In this document: positions 1 through 5,726 of the stretch, piece by piece | How positions within the stretch are numbered: position 1 is the first letter of the stretch | Layout of the letters: every line of letters starts with the position of its first letter | Origin: CAZFHL01 sp964519145 | Lineage (GTDB): Bacteria; Patescibacteriota; Minisyncoccia; Phycocordibacterales; WO2-35-19 | DNA length: 5,857 bases | Assembly (NCBI GenBank): GCA_964519145.1 | Contig: CAZFHL010000039.1 | Span: forward strand, 1-5,857 | Reading direction: 5' to 3' | Notes under the pieces: model-generated | What the model saw: only the letters and a program-made list of their open reading frames with translations | The model's database searches: none | Told to the model about the DNA's origin: nothing | Program-made: the position numbers and the translations under genes

Positions 1-1
1 G

Positions 2-529
2 AAAATGGTCACTCCTGCAAAAAATGAAAAATACATATTAGATCTTTGGAAAAGATCACAACACAAAATAGGACTTTGGATGCAGGGTCAAATAGTTTTG
101 GCAGTTATTGTGGCAATGCTAGTATTTCTCGGACTTACTTTATTGAGAGTAGAAAATGCACTCTTACTCGCTGTTTTGGCGGGTGTATTTGAAATTATTC
201 CACTTTTTGGTCCAATATTAGCTGCCATTCCTGCTGTTACTATAGCTCTCATAACAAATGGTTTAACTAGTGCCATCATTGTTATTGGACTTTATATAAT
301 TATTCAACAATTTGAAAATCAACTCATATATCCTTTGGTTGTTAGAAAGATAGTTGGTGTTCCTCCTTTAGTTTCTATTTTAGCTTTAATTATCGGAGCT
401 AAACTTGCTGGTTTCGTTGGTTTAATAATTTCTGTACCTATTGCTACTATGCTTATAGAATTTTTAAATGATTTAGAAAAAAAGAAAACACAGGAAGTTA
501 TACGCTTGCAAAATAGTACAGATAAGTAG
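2..529 (+). CDS. AI-2E/PerM-family transporter, C-terminal part (5' end outside window)
   Basis: This is the C-terminal half of a polytopic inner-membrane protein of the AI-2E transporter (PerM, formerly UPF0118) family. Members are thought to export small molecules or act as ion antiporters; the substrate here cannot be told. The frame is open to the window edge, and the ATG at position 5 sits inside what should be a protein of about 340 residues, so the gene is taken as truncated. Counting from that ATG, hydrophobic segments lie at about residues 26-48, 52-83, 88-101 and 122-152. Family-typical motifs are visible: FEIIPLFGPILAAIPA near 62-77, ENQLIYPLVV near 104-113, and VGVPPLVSILALIIGAKLAG near 117-136. 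The tail is short and charged. metG starts 12 bases after the stop, so the two may be co-transcribed. The family call is firm; the function is not. Confidence 0.85.
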   Translation, partial: KMVTPAKNEKYILDLWKRSQHKIGLWMQGQIVLAVIVAMLVFLGLTLLRVENALLLAVLAGVFEIIPLFGPILAAIPAVTIALITNGLTSAIIVIGLYIIIQQFENQLIYPLVVRKIVGVPPLVSILALIIGAKLAGFVGLIISVPIATMLIEFLNDLEKKKTQEVIRLQNSTDK

Positions 530-541
530 TATGCTTTTTCT

Positions 542-2217
542 ATGGATAATAAAAATTTTTATTTCAACAAGCGAGGAGCACAAGATGATAGCAATGGTCT
601 TGATGTCCGAGTCGATGTTGAAACAAAAGGCAAAGCCTTTTATATAACAACCACTCTCCCTTATGTAAATGCCGATCCTCATGTTGGTTTTGCATCTGAA
701 ATTGTTAGAGCTGATATTATAGCTAGAGCAAAGGTATTGCAAGGATATGAGGTGTTTTTTAATACAGGCACAGATGAACACGGGCAAAAACTTTTTGACG
801 AAGCCAAAAAAGAAGGTATGGATGTAAAATCCTATGTAGATAAATTTTCCGAAAGATTTAGGGGATTAAAAAATCTTTTAGGGTTATATGAAGATTTACA
901 TTTTATTCGTACTACAGATGAGCATCATAAAAAATCTGCTCAGTATTTTTGGAATTTATGTAAAACCAACGGAGATATTTATAAAAAGAATTATAAAATA
1001 AAATATTGTGTTGGTTGTGAACTTGAAAAAACAGATTCAGAGCTTGTAGATGGAAAGTGTCCTGTGCATCCAAATAGGGAACTTGAAATCAGGGAAGAGG
1101 AAAATTATTTTTTTAGATGGAGTAAATATCAAAATAAACTTTTGGAATTTTATGAAAAAAATCCAGATTTTGTAGTACCAGATTTTCGTTTCAATGAGAT
1201 AAAAAAGTTTGTGGAAAGAGGTCTTGAAGATTTTAGTATATCTAGACTTAAATCAAAAATGTCATGGGGAGTAGCTGTACCAGACGATGATCAGCATGTG
1301 ATGTATGTCTGGTTTGACGCTCTTATAAACTACATCTCAACTCTTGGTTGGCCAGAAGATAGTAAAAATTTTGAAAAATTTTGGGTAAATGGCACTCCTG
1401 TTCAATATGCAGGGAAAGACAATCNNNNNNNNNNNNNNNNNNNNNNNNNNNNNNNNNNNNNNNNNNNNNNNNNNNNNNNNNNNNNNNNNNNNNNNNNNNN
1501 NNNNNNNNNNNNNNNNNNNNNNNNTTTGAAAAATTTTGGGTAAATGGCACTCCTGTTCAATATGCAGGGAAAGACAATCTCCGTCAACAGTCAGCAATGT
1601 GGCAAGCAATGCTTTTCTCTGCTGGTCTTCCAAATACAAAAAGTATTGTTATAAATGGTTTTATACAAAGTGGTGGACAGAAAATGAGCAAATCTTTAGG
1701 TAATGTTATAAATCCTTATAATGTAGTAAATGAATATAGTACAGATGCTTTGAGATTTTATATATCCAAAGAACTTTCTTGGTCAGAAGATTCTGATATG
1801 ACAATGGAGAGATTTAAAGAAAGTTATAATTCAGGACTTGCAAATGGTTTAGGAAATTTGGTTTCAAGAGTGATGAAAATGGCAGAAGCAAATTTGGAAA
1901 AACCAATTGAGATTGAAGAATGGGATGATATGACAGAATATTTTGGATTGTTAAATGAATTTGAAATAAATAAAGCTACTAGTTTGATTTGGCAAAAAAT
2001 TAGTGAGATGGATAAGTTTATTCAAGAAAACGAGCCGTTTAAAGTGGTGAAGACTGACAAAGAAAAAGGAGTTTTAATGATAAAAGATTTGGTCAAAAAT
2101 CTTTATACAGTCGCTAGGATGTTAAACCCTATAATGCCAGAAACAAGTCAAAAAATAAAAGAACTTATAAAACAAAACAAATCGCCAGAAGCACCTCTAT
2201 TTCTAAGGAAAGAATAA
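542..2217 (+). CDS. metG: Methionyl-tRNA synthetase, interrupted by a scaffold gap
   Basis: This cytoplasmic class I synthetase charges tRNA-Met with methionine. Its frame is split by 100 N (1425-1524). The 55 bp before the gap (1370-1424) recur exactly after it (1525-1579), and merging them gives one 506-residue protein (numbering below). The ATP-binding signature is HVGF at 47-50, followed by TGTDEHG at 75-81. A single zinc knuckle has C156, C159, C173 and H176, the CxxC/CxxH form also known from Thermus-type enzymes. VWFDALINY is at 256-264, AGKDNLRQQSAMWQAML at about 290-306, and KMSKS at 329-333. A helical anticodon-binding domain ends the protein, with no appended tRNA-binding domain. 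The ATG at 542 is the only usual start, because a stop lies in frame at 527. It leaves about 31 residues before the catalytic core, and no Shine-Dalgarno site is visible. tatD follows after one base. Confidence 0.95.
1370..1579 (+). repeat. Exact 55-bp direct repeat flanking the gap (assembly artefact)
   Basis: Bases 1370-1424 and 1525-1579 are identical and encode the same MetRS residues (F277 to N294). The copies abut the N run on both sides with no other sequence between them. Removing one copy and the N run restores a continuous MetRS through the conserved GKDNLRQQ region, so this is best read as two overlapping contig ends and not a genomic duplication. Confidence 0.95.
1425..1524. other. 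Scaffold gap of 100 N within metG
   Basis: Exactly 100 N are present, the usual placeholder for a gap of unknown size. Taken literally, the gap plus the repeated flank inserts 155 bases, which is not a multiple of three and breaks the metG frame. The flanks overlap by 55 identical bases, so no sequence appears to be missing. Confidence 0.97.
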
Positions 2218-2218
2218 A

Positions 2219-3043
2219 ATGAACTATTTTGATATTCACTCGCATTTGTATTTTAAAGATTTTGACCTTGATAGAGAGAGGGTTATTTTAAATATGAAAG
2301 AAAAGGGTATTTATACAGTATCTATTGGTACAAATTTAGAAACCTCTAAACAGGCTATAAAACTAGCGGAAGAAAATGAAAATTTGTTTGCTTCTATTGG
2401 GGTTCATCCAGCTGATTTTAAAGAGTATAAATTTGAGGAAGAATTTAAAACCTTGGTTAAAAATCCAAAAGTGGTTTGTATTGGCGAGTGTGGTTTCGAC
2501 TTTTTTCGGTTAGAGGGGGATTTGGAAATGGCAAAAAAAATACAAAAGCAAATTTTTGAAGAGCAGATTAAACTAGCAATTGAAAATAAAAAAGCACTGA
2601 TGTTGCACTGCCGTTCATCAAAAGGAACGATGGATGCCTATTTGGATACAATAGAAATTTTGAAATCATATAAAAAAGAGTTTGGGGATAGTCTTTTTGG
2701 TAACGCACATTTTTTTGCAGGGAGTTTGAACATTTTAAAAGAGTTTTTGGATATTGGTTTTACAGTTTCGTTTACAGGAGTTATCACCTTTGAGCCAAAG
2801 GCCGGTCAATCTATGGCTGATCATACAATCGAACTCATTAAATATGTTCCAACCGATATGATACATGCCGAAACAGATGCTCCTTTTGTTGCCCCAGTGT
2901 CTTTTAGAGGTAAAAGAAATAGTCCAGAATACATAGAAGAGGTAGTAAAAAAAATGGCAGAAATAAAAAATATTGAGATTGATGTTTTAAAATCACGACT
3001 CATTAAAAACGCACAAAAGCTTTTTAATTTACCATTTTTATAG
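2219..3043 (+). CDS. tatD: TatD-family metal-dependent hydrolase / DNase
   Basis: The 274-residue product is a TatD-type TIM-barrel phosphoesterase, a family of cytoplasmic metal-dependent nucleases acting on DNA (3'-5' exonuclease in E. coli TatD). The metal-site residues are all present in order: HSH with H7 and H9, E90 in the IGEC-G-D block, H130 in LHCR, H164 in NAHFFAG, and D220 in ETDAPF. The SIGVHPAD block at 59-66 and the closing NSPEYIEEVV block at about 234-243 also match the family. Length is normal (about 260-275). The start is supported by AAGGAA at 2205-2210, inside the end of metG, and the genes are one base apart, so they are almost certainly translated from one transcript. 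A metG-tatD pair is a common bacterial arrangement. The exact substrate cannot be told, and paralogues such as YcfH or YjjV share these residues. Confidence 0.93.
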   Translation: MNYFDIHSHLYFKDFDLDRERVILNMKEKGIYTVSIGTNLETSKQAIKLAEENENLFASIGVHPADFKEYKFEEEFKTLVKNPKVVCIGECGFDFFRLEGDLEMAKKIQKQIFEEQIKLAIENKKALMLHCRSSKGTMDAYLDTIEILKSYKKEFGDSLFGNAHFFAGSLNILKEFLDIGFTVSFTGVITFEPKAGQSMADHTIELIKYVPTDMIHAETDAPFVAPVSFRGKRNSPEYIEEVVKKMAEIKNIEIDVLKSRLIKNAQKLFNLPFL

Positions 3044-3057
3044 AAGGAATTTTTTAC

Positions 3058-3085
3058 TTGTAAAATTTATTAAATATGTTAATAT
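3058..3085 (+). promoter_or_regulatory. Putative promoter of the rpsF operon
   Basis: A -35-like TTGTAA (3058-3063) is followed by 16 bp and a -10-like TAATAT (3080-3085), with a TG at 3077-3078 placed as in an extended -10. The predicted transcription start, near 3091-3092, falls at the first bases of the leader stem beginning at 3090, which supports the reading. The region is very AT-rich, so chance matches are easy. Confidence 0.5.
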
Positions 3086-3089
3086 CCAA

Positions 3090-3150
3090 ACACAAGCCCG
3101 AAGCACATTATTATAACGCTTCTGCCTGATAAAAAAGGAACCGCTTGTGT
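3090..3150 (+). promoter_or_regulatory. Structured 5' leader of rpsF, candidate S6:S18 autoregulatory motif
   Basis: Outer arms ACACAAGC (3090-3097) and GCTTGTGT (3143-3150) are perfectly complementary over 8 bp. Inside them, GAAGC (3100-3104) can pair with GCTTC (3118-3122), and CCT (3125-3127) with AGG (3136-3138). A CCG follows the outer stem on its 5' side (3098-3100), and a second CCG sits on the 3' side (3141-3143). The known S6:S18 complex-binding motif of rpsF leaders is a CCG displayed in a bulge between a stem and a hairpin, imitating the S6:S18 site of 16S rRNA. Position, size and CCG all fit. Free S6:S18 would bind here and reduce expression of the operon. The assignment rests on pattern only. 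Confidence 0.6.
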
Positions 3151-3164
3151 AAATTAACAAAAAT

Positions 3165-3644
3165 ATGGAAGAAACAATGAAAAATGATGATTTGGAGATA
3201 TATGAAGTTGGTTTTCATATATTACCAAATGTAGCAGAATTTGATTTGGAAACTGAGTTTTCTAAAATTAAAGATTTAATATTAGAAAAAGAGGGAACTG
3301 TAATAACAGAAGAATATCCTGTGCTTATAAATTTGGCTTATGAAATAAGCAAAAAAATTGAGACTAAAAATATGCATTTTGATAAGGCTTATTTTGGCTT
3401 TATAAAATTTGAAATAGTAAGAGAAAATATTTCTGAAATAAAAAACAAGTTAGATGGATTCAAAAATATATTAAGATTTTTGATTATAAAAACAGTAAGA
3501 GAAAATACTATTTTTACACCAAAACAACAATTATTCAAGAAAGATAATAAAAATTCAGTTGTTGTAAATGAAGAAGATAAGGTGGATATAGATGAAGAAG
3601 CCGAAGTTCTCATAGATAAAAGTATAGATGAACTTGTAATATAA
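3165..3644 (+). CDS. rpsF: 30S ribosomal protein S6 (bS6)
   Basis: bS6 pairs with bS18 on the platform of the 30S subunit. The 159-residue product has the S6 ferredoxin-like core at about residues 11-113: YEVGFHILPN at 13-22 forms the first strand, LAYEISKK (57-64) leads to AYFGFIKFEI (75-84), and ILRFLIIKT (102-110) is the last strand. An acidic tail of about 40 residues follows, with EEDKVDIDEEAE at 136-147; many S6 proteins carry acidic tails. The identity is supported by ssb and rpsR directly downstream, as in the classical S6-SSB-S18 cluster. The first ATG is used here; a second in-frame ATG at 3177 (M5) is preceded by GGAAGA and is a real alternative start. No Shine-Dalgarno site precedes 3165, only an A-rich leader. 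A structured leader upstream probably mediates S6:S18 feedback. Confidence 0.9.
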   Translation: MEETMKNDDLEIYEVGFHILPNVAEFDLETEFSKIKDLILEKEGTVITEEYPVLINLAYEISKKIETKNMHFDKAYFGFIKFEIVRENISEIKNKLDGFKNILRFLIIKTVRENTIFTPKQQLFKKDNKNSVVVNEEDKVDIDEEAEVLIDKSIDELVI

Positions 3645-3661
3645 TAATTAAAAATAAAAAT

Positions 3662-4117
3662 ATGTATATTAATAAAGCAATTATATATGGAAATTTGACA
3701 AGGGATCCAGATTTGAAATCATTACCTTCTGGTATTCAAGTCTCTGAATTTTCTTTGGCAACAAATAGGGTATGGAAAGATAAAAATGGTGCTAAACAAG
3801 AATCTACTGATTATCACAATATCGTTGTTTTTGGTAGACAAGCCGAATTGGTAAAACAGTTTTTGTATAAGGGCAGTGGAGTATTTGTAGAAGGTAGGAT
3901 ACAAACAAGAAGTTGGGACGCTCAAGATGGTACAAAAAGGTATAGAACAGAGATAGTGGCAGATAGAATACAATTTGGTCCAAAAAATAATTCTTCTTAT
4001 CAAAATAATCAACCAAAGAATGATTTCGCTCCAAAATCTTCAGAAACCAATAAAGATGATGTTCCAAGTATTGAATATCCTGAAGAAGAGATAAATGTAG
4101 AAGATATACCATTTTAA
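3662..4117 (+). CDS. ssb: Single-stranded DNA-binding protein
   Basis: SSB coats single-stranded DNA during replication, repair and recombination and recruits partner enzymes. The 151-residue product has the expected layout. An OB fold spans about residues 1-105, with INKAIIYGNLTRDPDL at 3-18, FSLATNR at 30-36, TDYHNIVVFGRQAE at 49-62, GSGVFVEGRIQTRSW at 71-85 and TEIVADRIQFG at 96-106. A polar Asn/Gln/Lys/Ser linker runs from about 107 to 133. The acidic tip ends in EDIPF, the partner-docking tail (E. coli ends in DDDIPF). The position equivalent to E. coli W54 is Y51. The gene lies 17 bp after rpsF and 20 bp before rpsR, matching the Bacillus-type rpsF-ssbA-rpsR operon. It is preceded by an A-rich leader without a Shine-Dalgarno site. 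Confidence 0.97.
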   Translation: MYINKAIIYGNLTRDPDLKSLPSGIQVSEFSLATNRVWKDKNGAKQESTDYHNIVVFGRQAELVKQFLYKGSGVFVEGRIQTRSWDAQDGTKRYRTEIVADRIQFGPKNNSSYQNNQPKNDFAPKSSETNKDDVPSIEYPEEEINVEDIPF

Positions 4118-4137
4118 TCAAATTAATAAATAAAAAT

Positions 4138-4344
4138 ATGAAAAAACAAAATTGCTATTTTAAACAAAACGGAATAAAACATGTTGATTATAAAGACACA
4201 GAATTGTTAAAAAAATTTATAAATCCTCATGCTAGAATTCTAACAAAAAAAAGGACAGGGGTTTCTTCACCTTTCCAAAGAAAACTCGCTATGGCGATAA
4301 AAAGAGCTAGATTCATGGCTTTGTTGCCTTATGTTTCTAGATAG
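4138..4344 (+). CDS. rpsR: 30S ribosomal protein S18 (bS18)
   Basis: bS18 binds the platform of the small subunit together with bS6. The 68-residue product has the usual S18 order: a CYF block at 6-8, VDYKDTELLKKFI at about 16-28, and the strongly conserved basic C-terminus with RILTKKRTGVSSPFQRKLA followed by IKRARFMALLPYV. Length is typical (65-80). It is the last gene of the rpsF-ssb-rpsR cluster and is followed by a hairpin terminator; no rplI (bL9) follows, unlike in many bacteria. Translation starts from an A-rich leader closely similar to those of ssb and rpsF. Co-expression with rpsF fits feedback by the S6:S18 complex through the operon leader. Confidence 0.97.
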   Translation: MKKQNCYFKQNGIKHVDYKDTELLKKFINPHARILTKKRTGVSSPFQRKLAMAIKRARFMALLPYVSR

Positions 4345-4358
4345 TTTAGTTTTTAGAT

Positions 4359-4398
4359 TAAACAAAAAACAAAACCTTAAGGTTTTGTTTTTTGTTTA
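4359..4398 (+). terminator. Hairpin terminator of the rpsF-ssb-rpsR operon
   Basis: A perfect inverted repeat has arms 4359-4376 and 4381-4398 (18 bp) around the loop TTAA. The core AAAACC/GGTTTT is followed by GTTTTTTGTTT, giving the U-rich tract. It begins 14 bases after the rpsR stop. The arms are A-rich on one side and T-rich on the other, so it could also stop minus-strand transcripts arriving from efp. Confidence 0.88.
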
Positions 4399-4443
4399 CA
4401 GATCTTTAAAATATCAAATCTCTTCCAAAAGTCTTTCTTGTTT

Positions 4444-4577
4444 TAAATTACAAAACTCTTTCTCATCACACCTTTTTGAACCACGGATATTTTTTTGCTA
4501 AAAAATTCCTGCGAAGCTGCGCCGGTCACGCTCGCTAGGCTTCAAAAAGGTATGATTTCGACGAGTTTTGTAATTTA
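4444..4577. repeat. 134-bp imperfect inverted-repeat element with GC-rich core
   Basis: Perfect 15-bp outer arms are TAAATTACAAAACTC (4444-4458) and its complement (4563-4577). Then comes a 6-by-6 base unpaired section, then second arms of 16 bp (4465-4480 with 4541-4556), paired throughout except for one G-T position. The centre (4481-4540) contains a T-rich stretch and a GC-rich hairpin at 4508-4539, with 23 of 32 bases G or C against a very AT-rich background. No transposase gene or clear target-site duplication is visible. It resembles a small non-autonomous palindromic element (MITE or REP/RPE-like), or a structured RNA. Only one copy lies in this window, so its dispersal is not shown. 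Confidence 0.7.
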
Positions 4578-4698
4578 CGATAAAATATAGTTCTACTAGA
4601 CACGCATAAAAATCTGCTGATTTTTTGCTATGCTCGGCAGAGTCATCTTGCACAAGTCTATCAAAAATTACACTTGCGACGAATCTTGGAAGAGTCAT
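4498..4698 (-). CDS. Doubtful 66-codon ORF downstream of efp, overlapping the inverted repeat
   Basis: The ORF begins with ATG at 4698, six bases after the efp stop, on the same strand, and could be translated after efp. I do not recognise the product. It has no membrane segment or clear domain. The N-terminal part (TLPRFVASVIFDRL) is mildly hydrophobic, and the C-terminal part (SERDRRSFAG) is simply the translation of the GC-rich palindrome core. There is no Shine-Dalgarno site. An ORF that owes its last third to a palindromic repeat is more likely repeat sequence than a gene, but the absence of stops over 66 codons in AT-rich DNA is mildly notable. Confidence 0.2.
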   Translation of the reverse strand: MTLPRFVASVIFDRLVQDDSAEHSKKSADFYACLVELYFIVNYKTRRNHTFLKPSERDRRSFAGIF

Positions 4699-4704
4699 AT
4701 TTTT

Positions 4705-5265
4705 TTACAATCTTTCAACATATTGACCATCTTCTGTATTTATTCTTATAACATCTCCTTCGTTTATAAAAAGAGGGGTGTTTACAGATGCGCCTGTTTC
4801 TACTTTAACCACTTTATTTCCTCCTTGGGCTGTATTTCCTTTTGTTGAAGGAGGTGCTTCTATGACCCTCAAATCCACCTTGATAGGCATTTGAATTCCT
4901 ATAATTTTATCATCAAATATTATTGCTTTAACAATTGCGTCTTTTTTTAAAAATTTTGCTCCATTTCCAATCTGGCTATCTTTAAGGGCAAATCTTTTGG
5001 ATTTATCATTTTCTTCGTTGAACCAGTATTCTCCTTTTGATTCATATATAAATTTAATCTCTTTTTTCTCTATATCAGCTTCTTCTGCTTTTTCTGATTG
5101 ATGAAAAGAATATTCAGTGACTCGTCCCGTTATCATATTTTTGAGCTTAGTTGCATTTACTGGTTTTCTTTGTTGTTTACGAAAAACATGTGAAGATAAA
5201 ACTTCCCAAGGTTCTTGATCAAATATTATTATTTTCCCAACTGTTATTTCATTATATTCAAGCAT
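4705..5265 (-). CDS. efp: Elongation factor P
   Basis: EF-P binds stalled ribosomes between the P and E sites and speeds peptide-bond formation at proline runs. The 186-residue product (ATG at 5265) shows all three domains. The N-terminal KOW-like domain (about 1-62) has the TKLKNMITG block at 39-47. An OB domain (about 66-125) follows, and the second OB domain carries the C-terminal signature with KGNTAQGGNKVVKVETGA and ends in GQYVERL. A TTG nine bases upstream (5274) also opens the frame, but family EF-Ps begin close to the MLEYNEIT segment, so the ATG is preferred. The tip loop reads HVFRKQQRKPVN (26-37) where typical EF-P has HVKPGKGQAFV, so the modified-lysine context is not canonical; K30, K34, R29 or R33 could occupy the tip. 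No good Shine-Dalgarno site or promoter is visible. Confidence 0.95.
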   Translation of the reverse strand: MLEYNEITVGKIIIFDQEPWEVLSSHVFRKQQRKPVNATKLKNMITGRVTEYSFHQSEKAEEADIEKKEIKFIYESKGEYWFNEENDKSKRFALKDSQIGNGAKFLKKDAIVKAIIFDDKIIGIQMPIKVDLRVIEAPPSTKGNTAQGGNKVVKVETGASVNTPLFINEGDVIRINTEDGQYVERL

Positions 5266-5304
5266 AGTTATCAAAATATACTAAATTTTACCTCAGAAAA
5301 CCAC

Positions 5305-5332
5305 TTGACATAGCTTTATATAGATGTATAAT
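5305..5332 (+). promoter_or_regulatory. Consensus sigma-70-type promoter of the small membrane protein gene
   Basis: TTGACA (5305-5310) and TATAAT (5327-5332) both match the consensus in every base, with 16 bp between them. The start site should be near 5339, giving a leader of only about a dozen bases before the ATG at 5351. That leader contains GAGGTG (5341-5346) as ribosome binding site. Confidence 0.88.
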
Positions 5333-5337
5333 CTATA
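5319..5337. promoter_or_regulatory. Palindrome over the -10 box, possible operator
   Basis: TATAGATGTATAATCTATA has perfect 7-base arms around a 5-base centre and covers the -10 box. A repressor bound here would block the promoter at 5305-5332. The composition is AT-rich, so a chance palindrome is possible, and no regulator gene is adjacent. Confidence 0.4.
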
Positions 5338-5350
5338 CTAGAGGTGTGTT

Positions 5351-5572
5351 ATGGATAATCACAAAAAACAAGAGACTGTTTTTAAGATCATTATTAAGTT
5401 AATACTATCGGCAATTTGTTCTTTTGTGGTGTCTGCTGTTATTTTTATTTTTATTTATATGATGCCTTGTAAAGATATCTTTGGTGGCAACGGTTTTGCT
5501 ATTTTTATGAGCGCTGTTTTTTGTGTTTTGTGTGTAATGTTTTTCTGTTTTATGGAAGAATTAGAATATTGA
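5351..5572 (+). CDS. Small two-helix membrane protein of unknown function
   Basis: I do not recognise the family. The 73-residue product has a short basic, polar N-terminus (MDNHKKQET), a first hydrophobic helix at about 12-38, a short loop PCKDIFGGNG at 39-48, a second helix at about 49-67, and an acidic end MEELEY. Five cysteines (23, 40, 58, 61, 66) lie in or next to the helices. By the positive-inside rule both ends probably face the cytoplasm, making a helical hairpin. The gene is a single unit: perfect promoter, GAGGTG ribosome binding site 4 bases before the ATG, and a hairpin terminator directly after the TGA stop. It is transcribed away from efp. These signals support a real, probably well-expressed gene. 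No role can be assigned; a small membrane regulator or a toxin-like peptide are only possibilities. Confidence 0.8.
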   Translation: MDNHKKQETVFKIIIKLILSAICSFVVSAVIFIFIYMMPCKDIFGGNGFAIFMSAVFCVLCVMFFCFMEELEY

Positions 5573-5577
5573 TTTTT

Positions 5578-5614
5578 AAAAACATCGACATTTAAAATGT
5601 TGATGTTTTTAATT
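5578..5614 (+). terminator. Terminator of the small membrane protein gene
   Basis: A 14-bp stem (5578-5591 with 5597-5610, one G-T pair) encloses a 5-base loop. The 3' arm ends in TTTTT and runs into AATTTT. It begins five bases after the stop codon at 5572. It is nearly symmetric and may also act on the minus strand. Confidence 0.85.
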
Positions 5615-5726
5615 TTCTATACTGTCTGTAATATTTGTGCTTCAAAGCAGTAGCTATTTTTTGATTTATTTAAACTTCTATATTTTTTCTATCCACTTAA
5701 TGAGTTATCATTTTTTGTTATTAATG

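Noticed and set aside
1323..1639. Minus-strand ORFs through the N run
   Set aside because: They read through unknown bases opposite a conserved MetRS sequence and have no support of their own.
1381..2217. Separate plus-strand ORF starting inside metG at 1381 and running through the N run
   Set aside because: The frame exists only because the N run and duplicated flank shift the phase; collapsing the duplicate makes it the C-terminal half of metG.
4608..4625. AAAAATC-TGCT-GATTTTT hairpin as the efp terminator
   Set aside because: The stem is only 7 bp and almost all A-T, about 80 bases past the efp stop; too weak to call a terminator.
4399..4704. tRNA or CRISPR array in the gene-poor stretch
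   Set aside because: No acceptor or T-arm pattern and no regularly spaced direct repeats; the structure is a single nested inverted repeat.
4630..4848. Plus-strand 72-codon ORF starting at 4630
   Set aside because: More than half of it is antisense to efp, and it has no ribosome binding site or recognisable product.
5266..5274. TTG at 5274 as efp start
   Set aside because: It adds only three residues, lacks a ribosome binding site, and the ATG at 5265 gives the family-typical N-terminus.
5611..5726. Search for an RNA gene, promoter or repeat between the small-protein terminator and the edge ORF
   Set aside because: Only a short TGCTT/AAGCA inverted repeat with a 2-base loop was seen, which is not meaningful; nothing else stood out.
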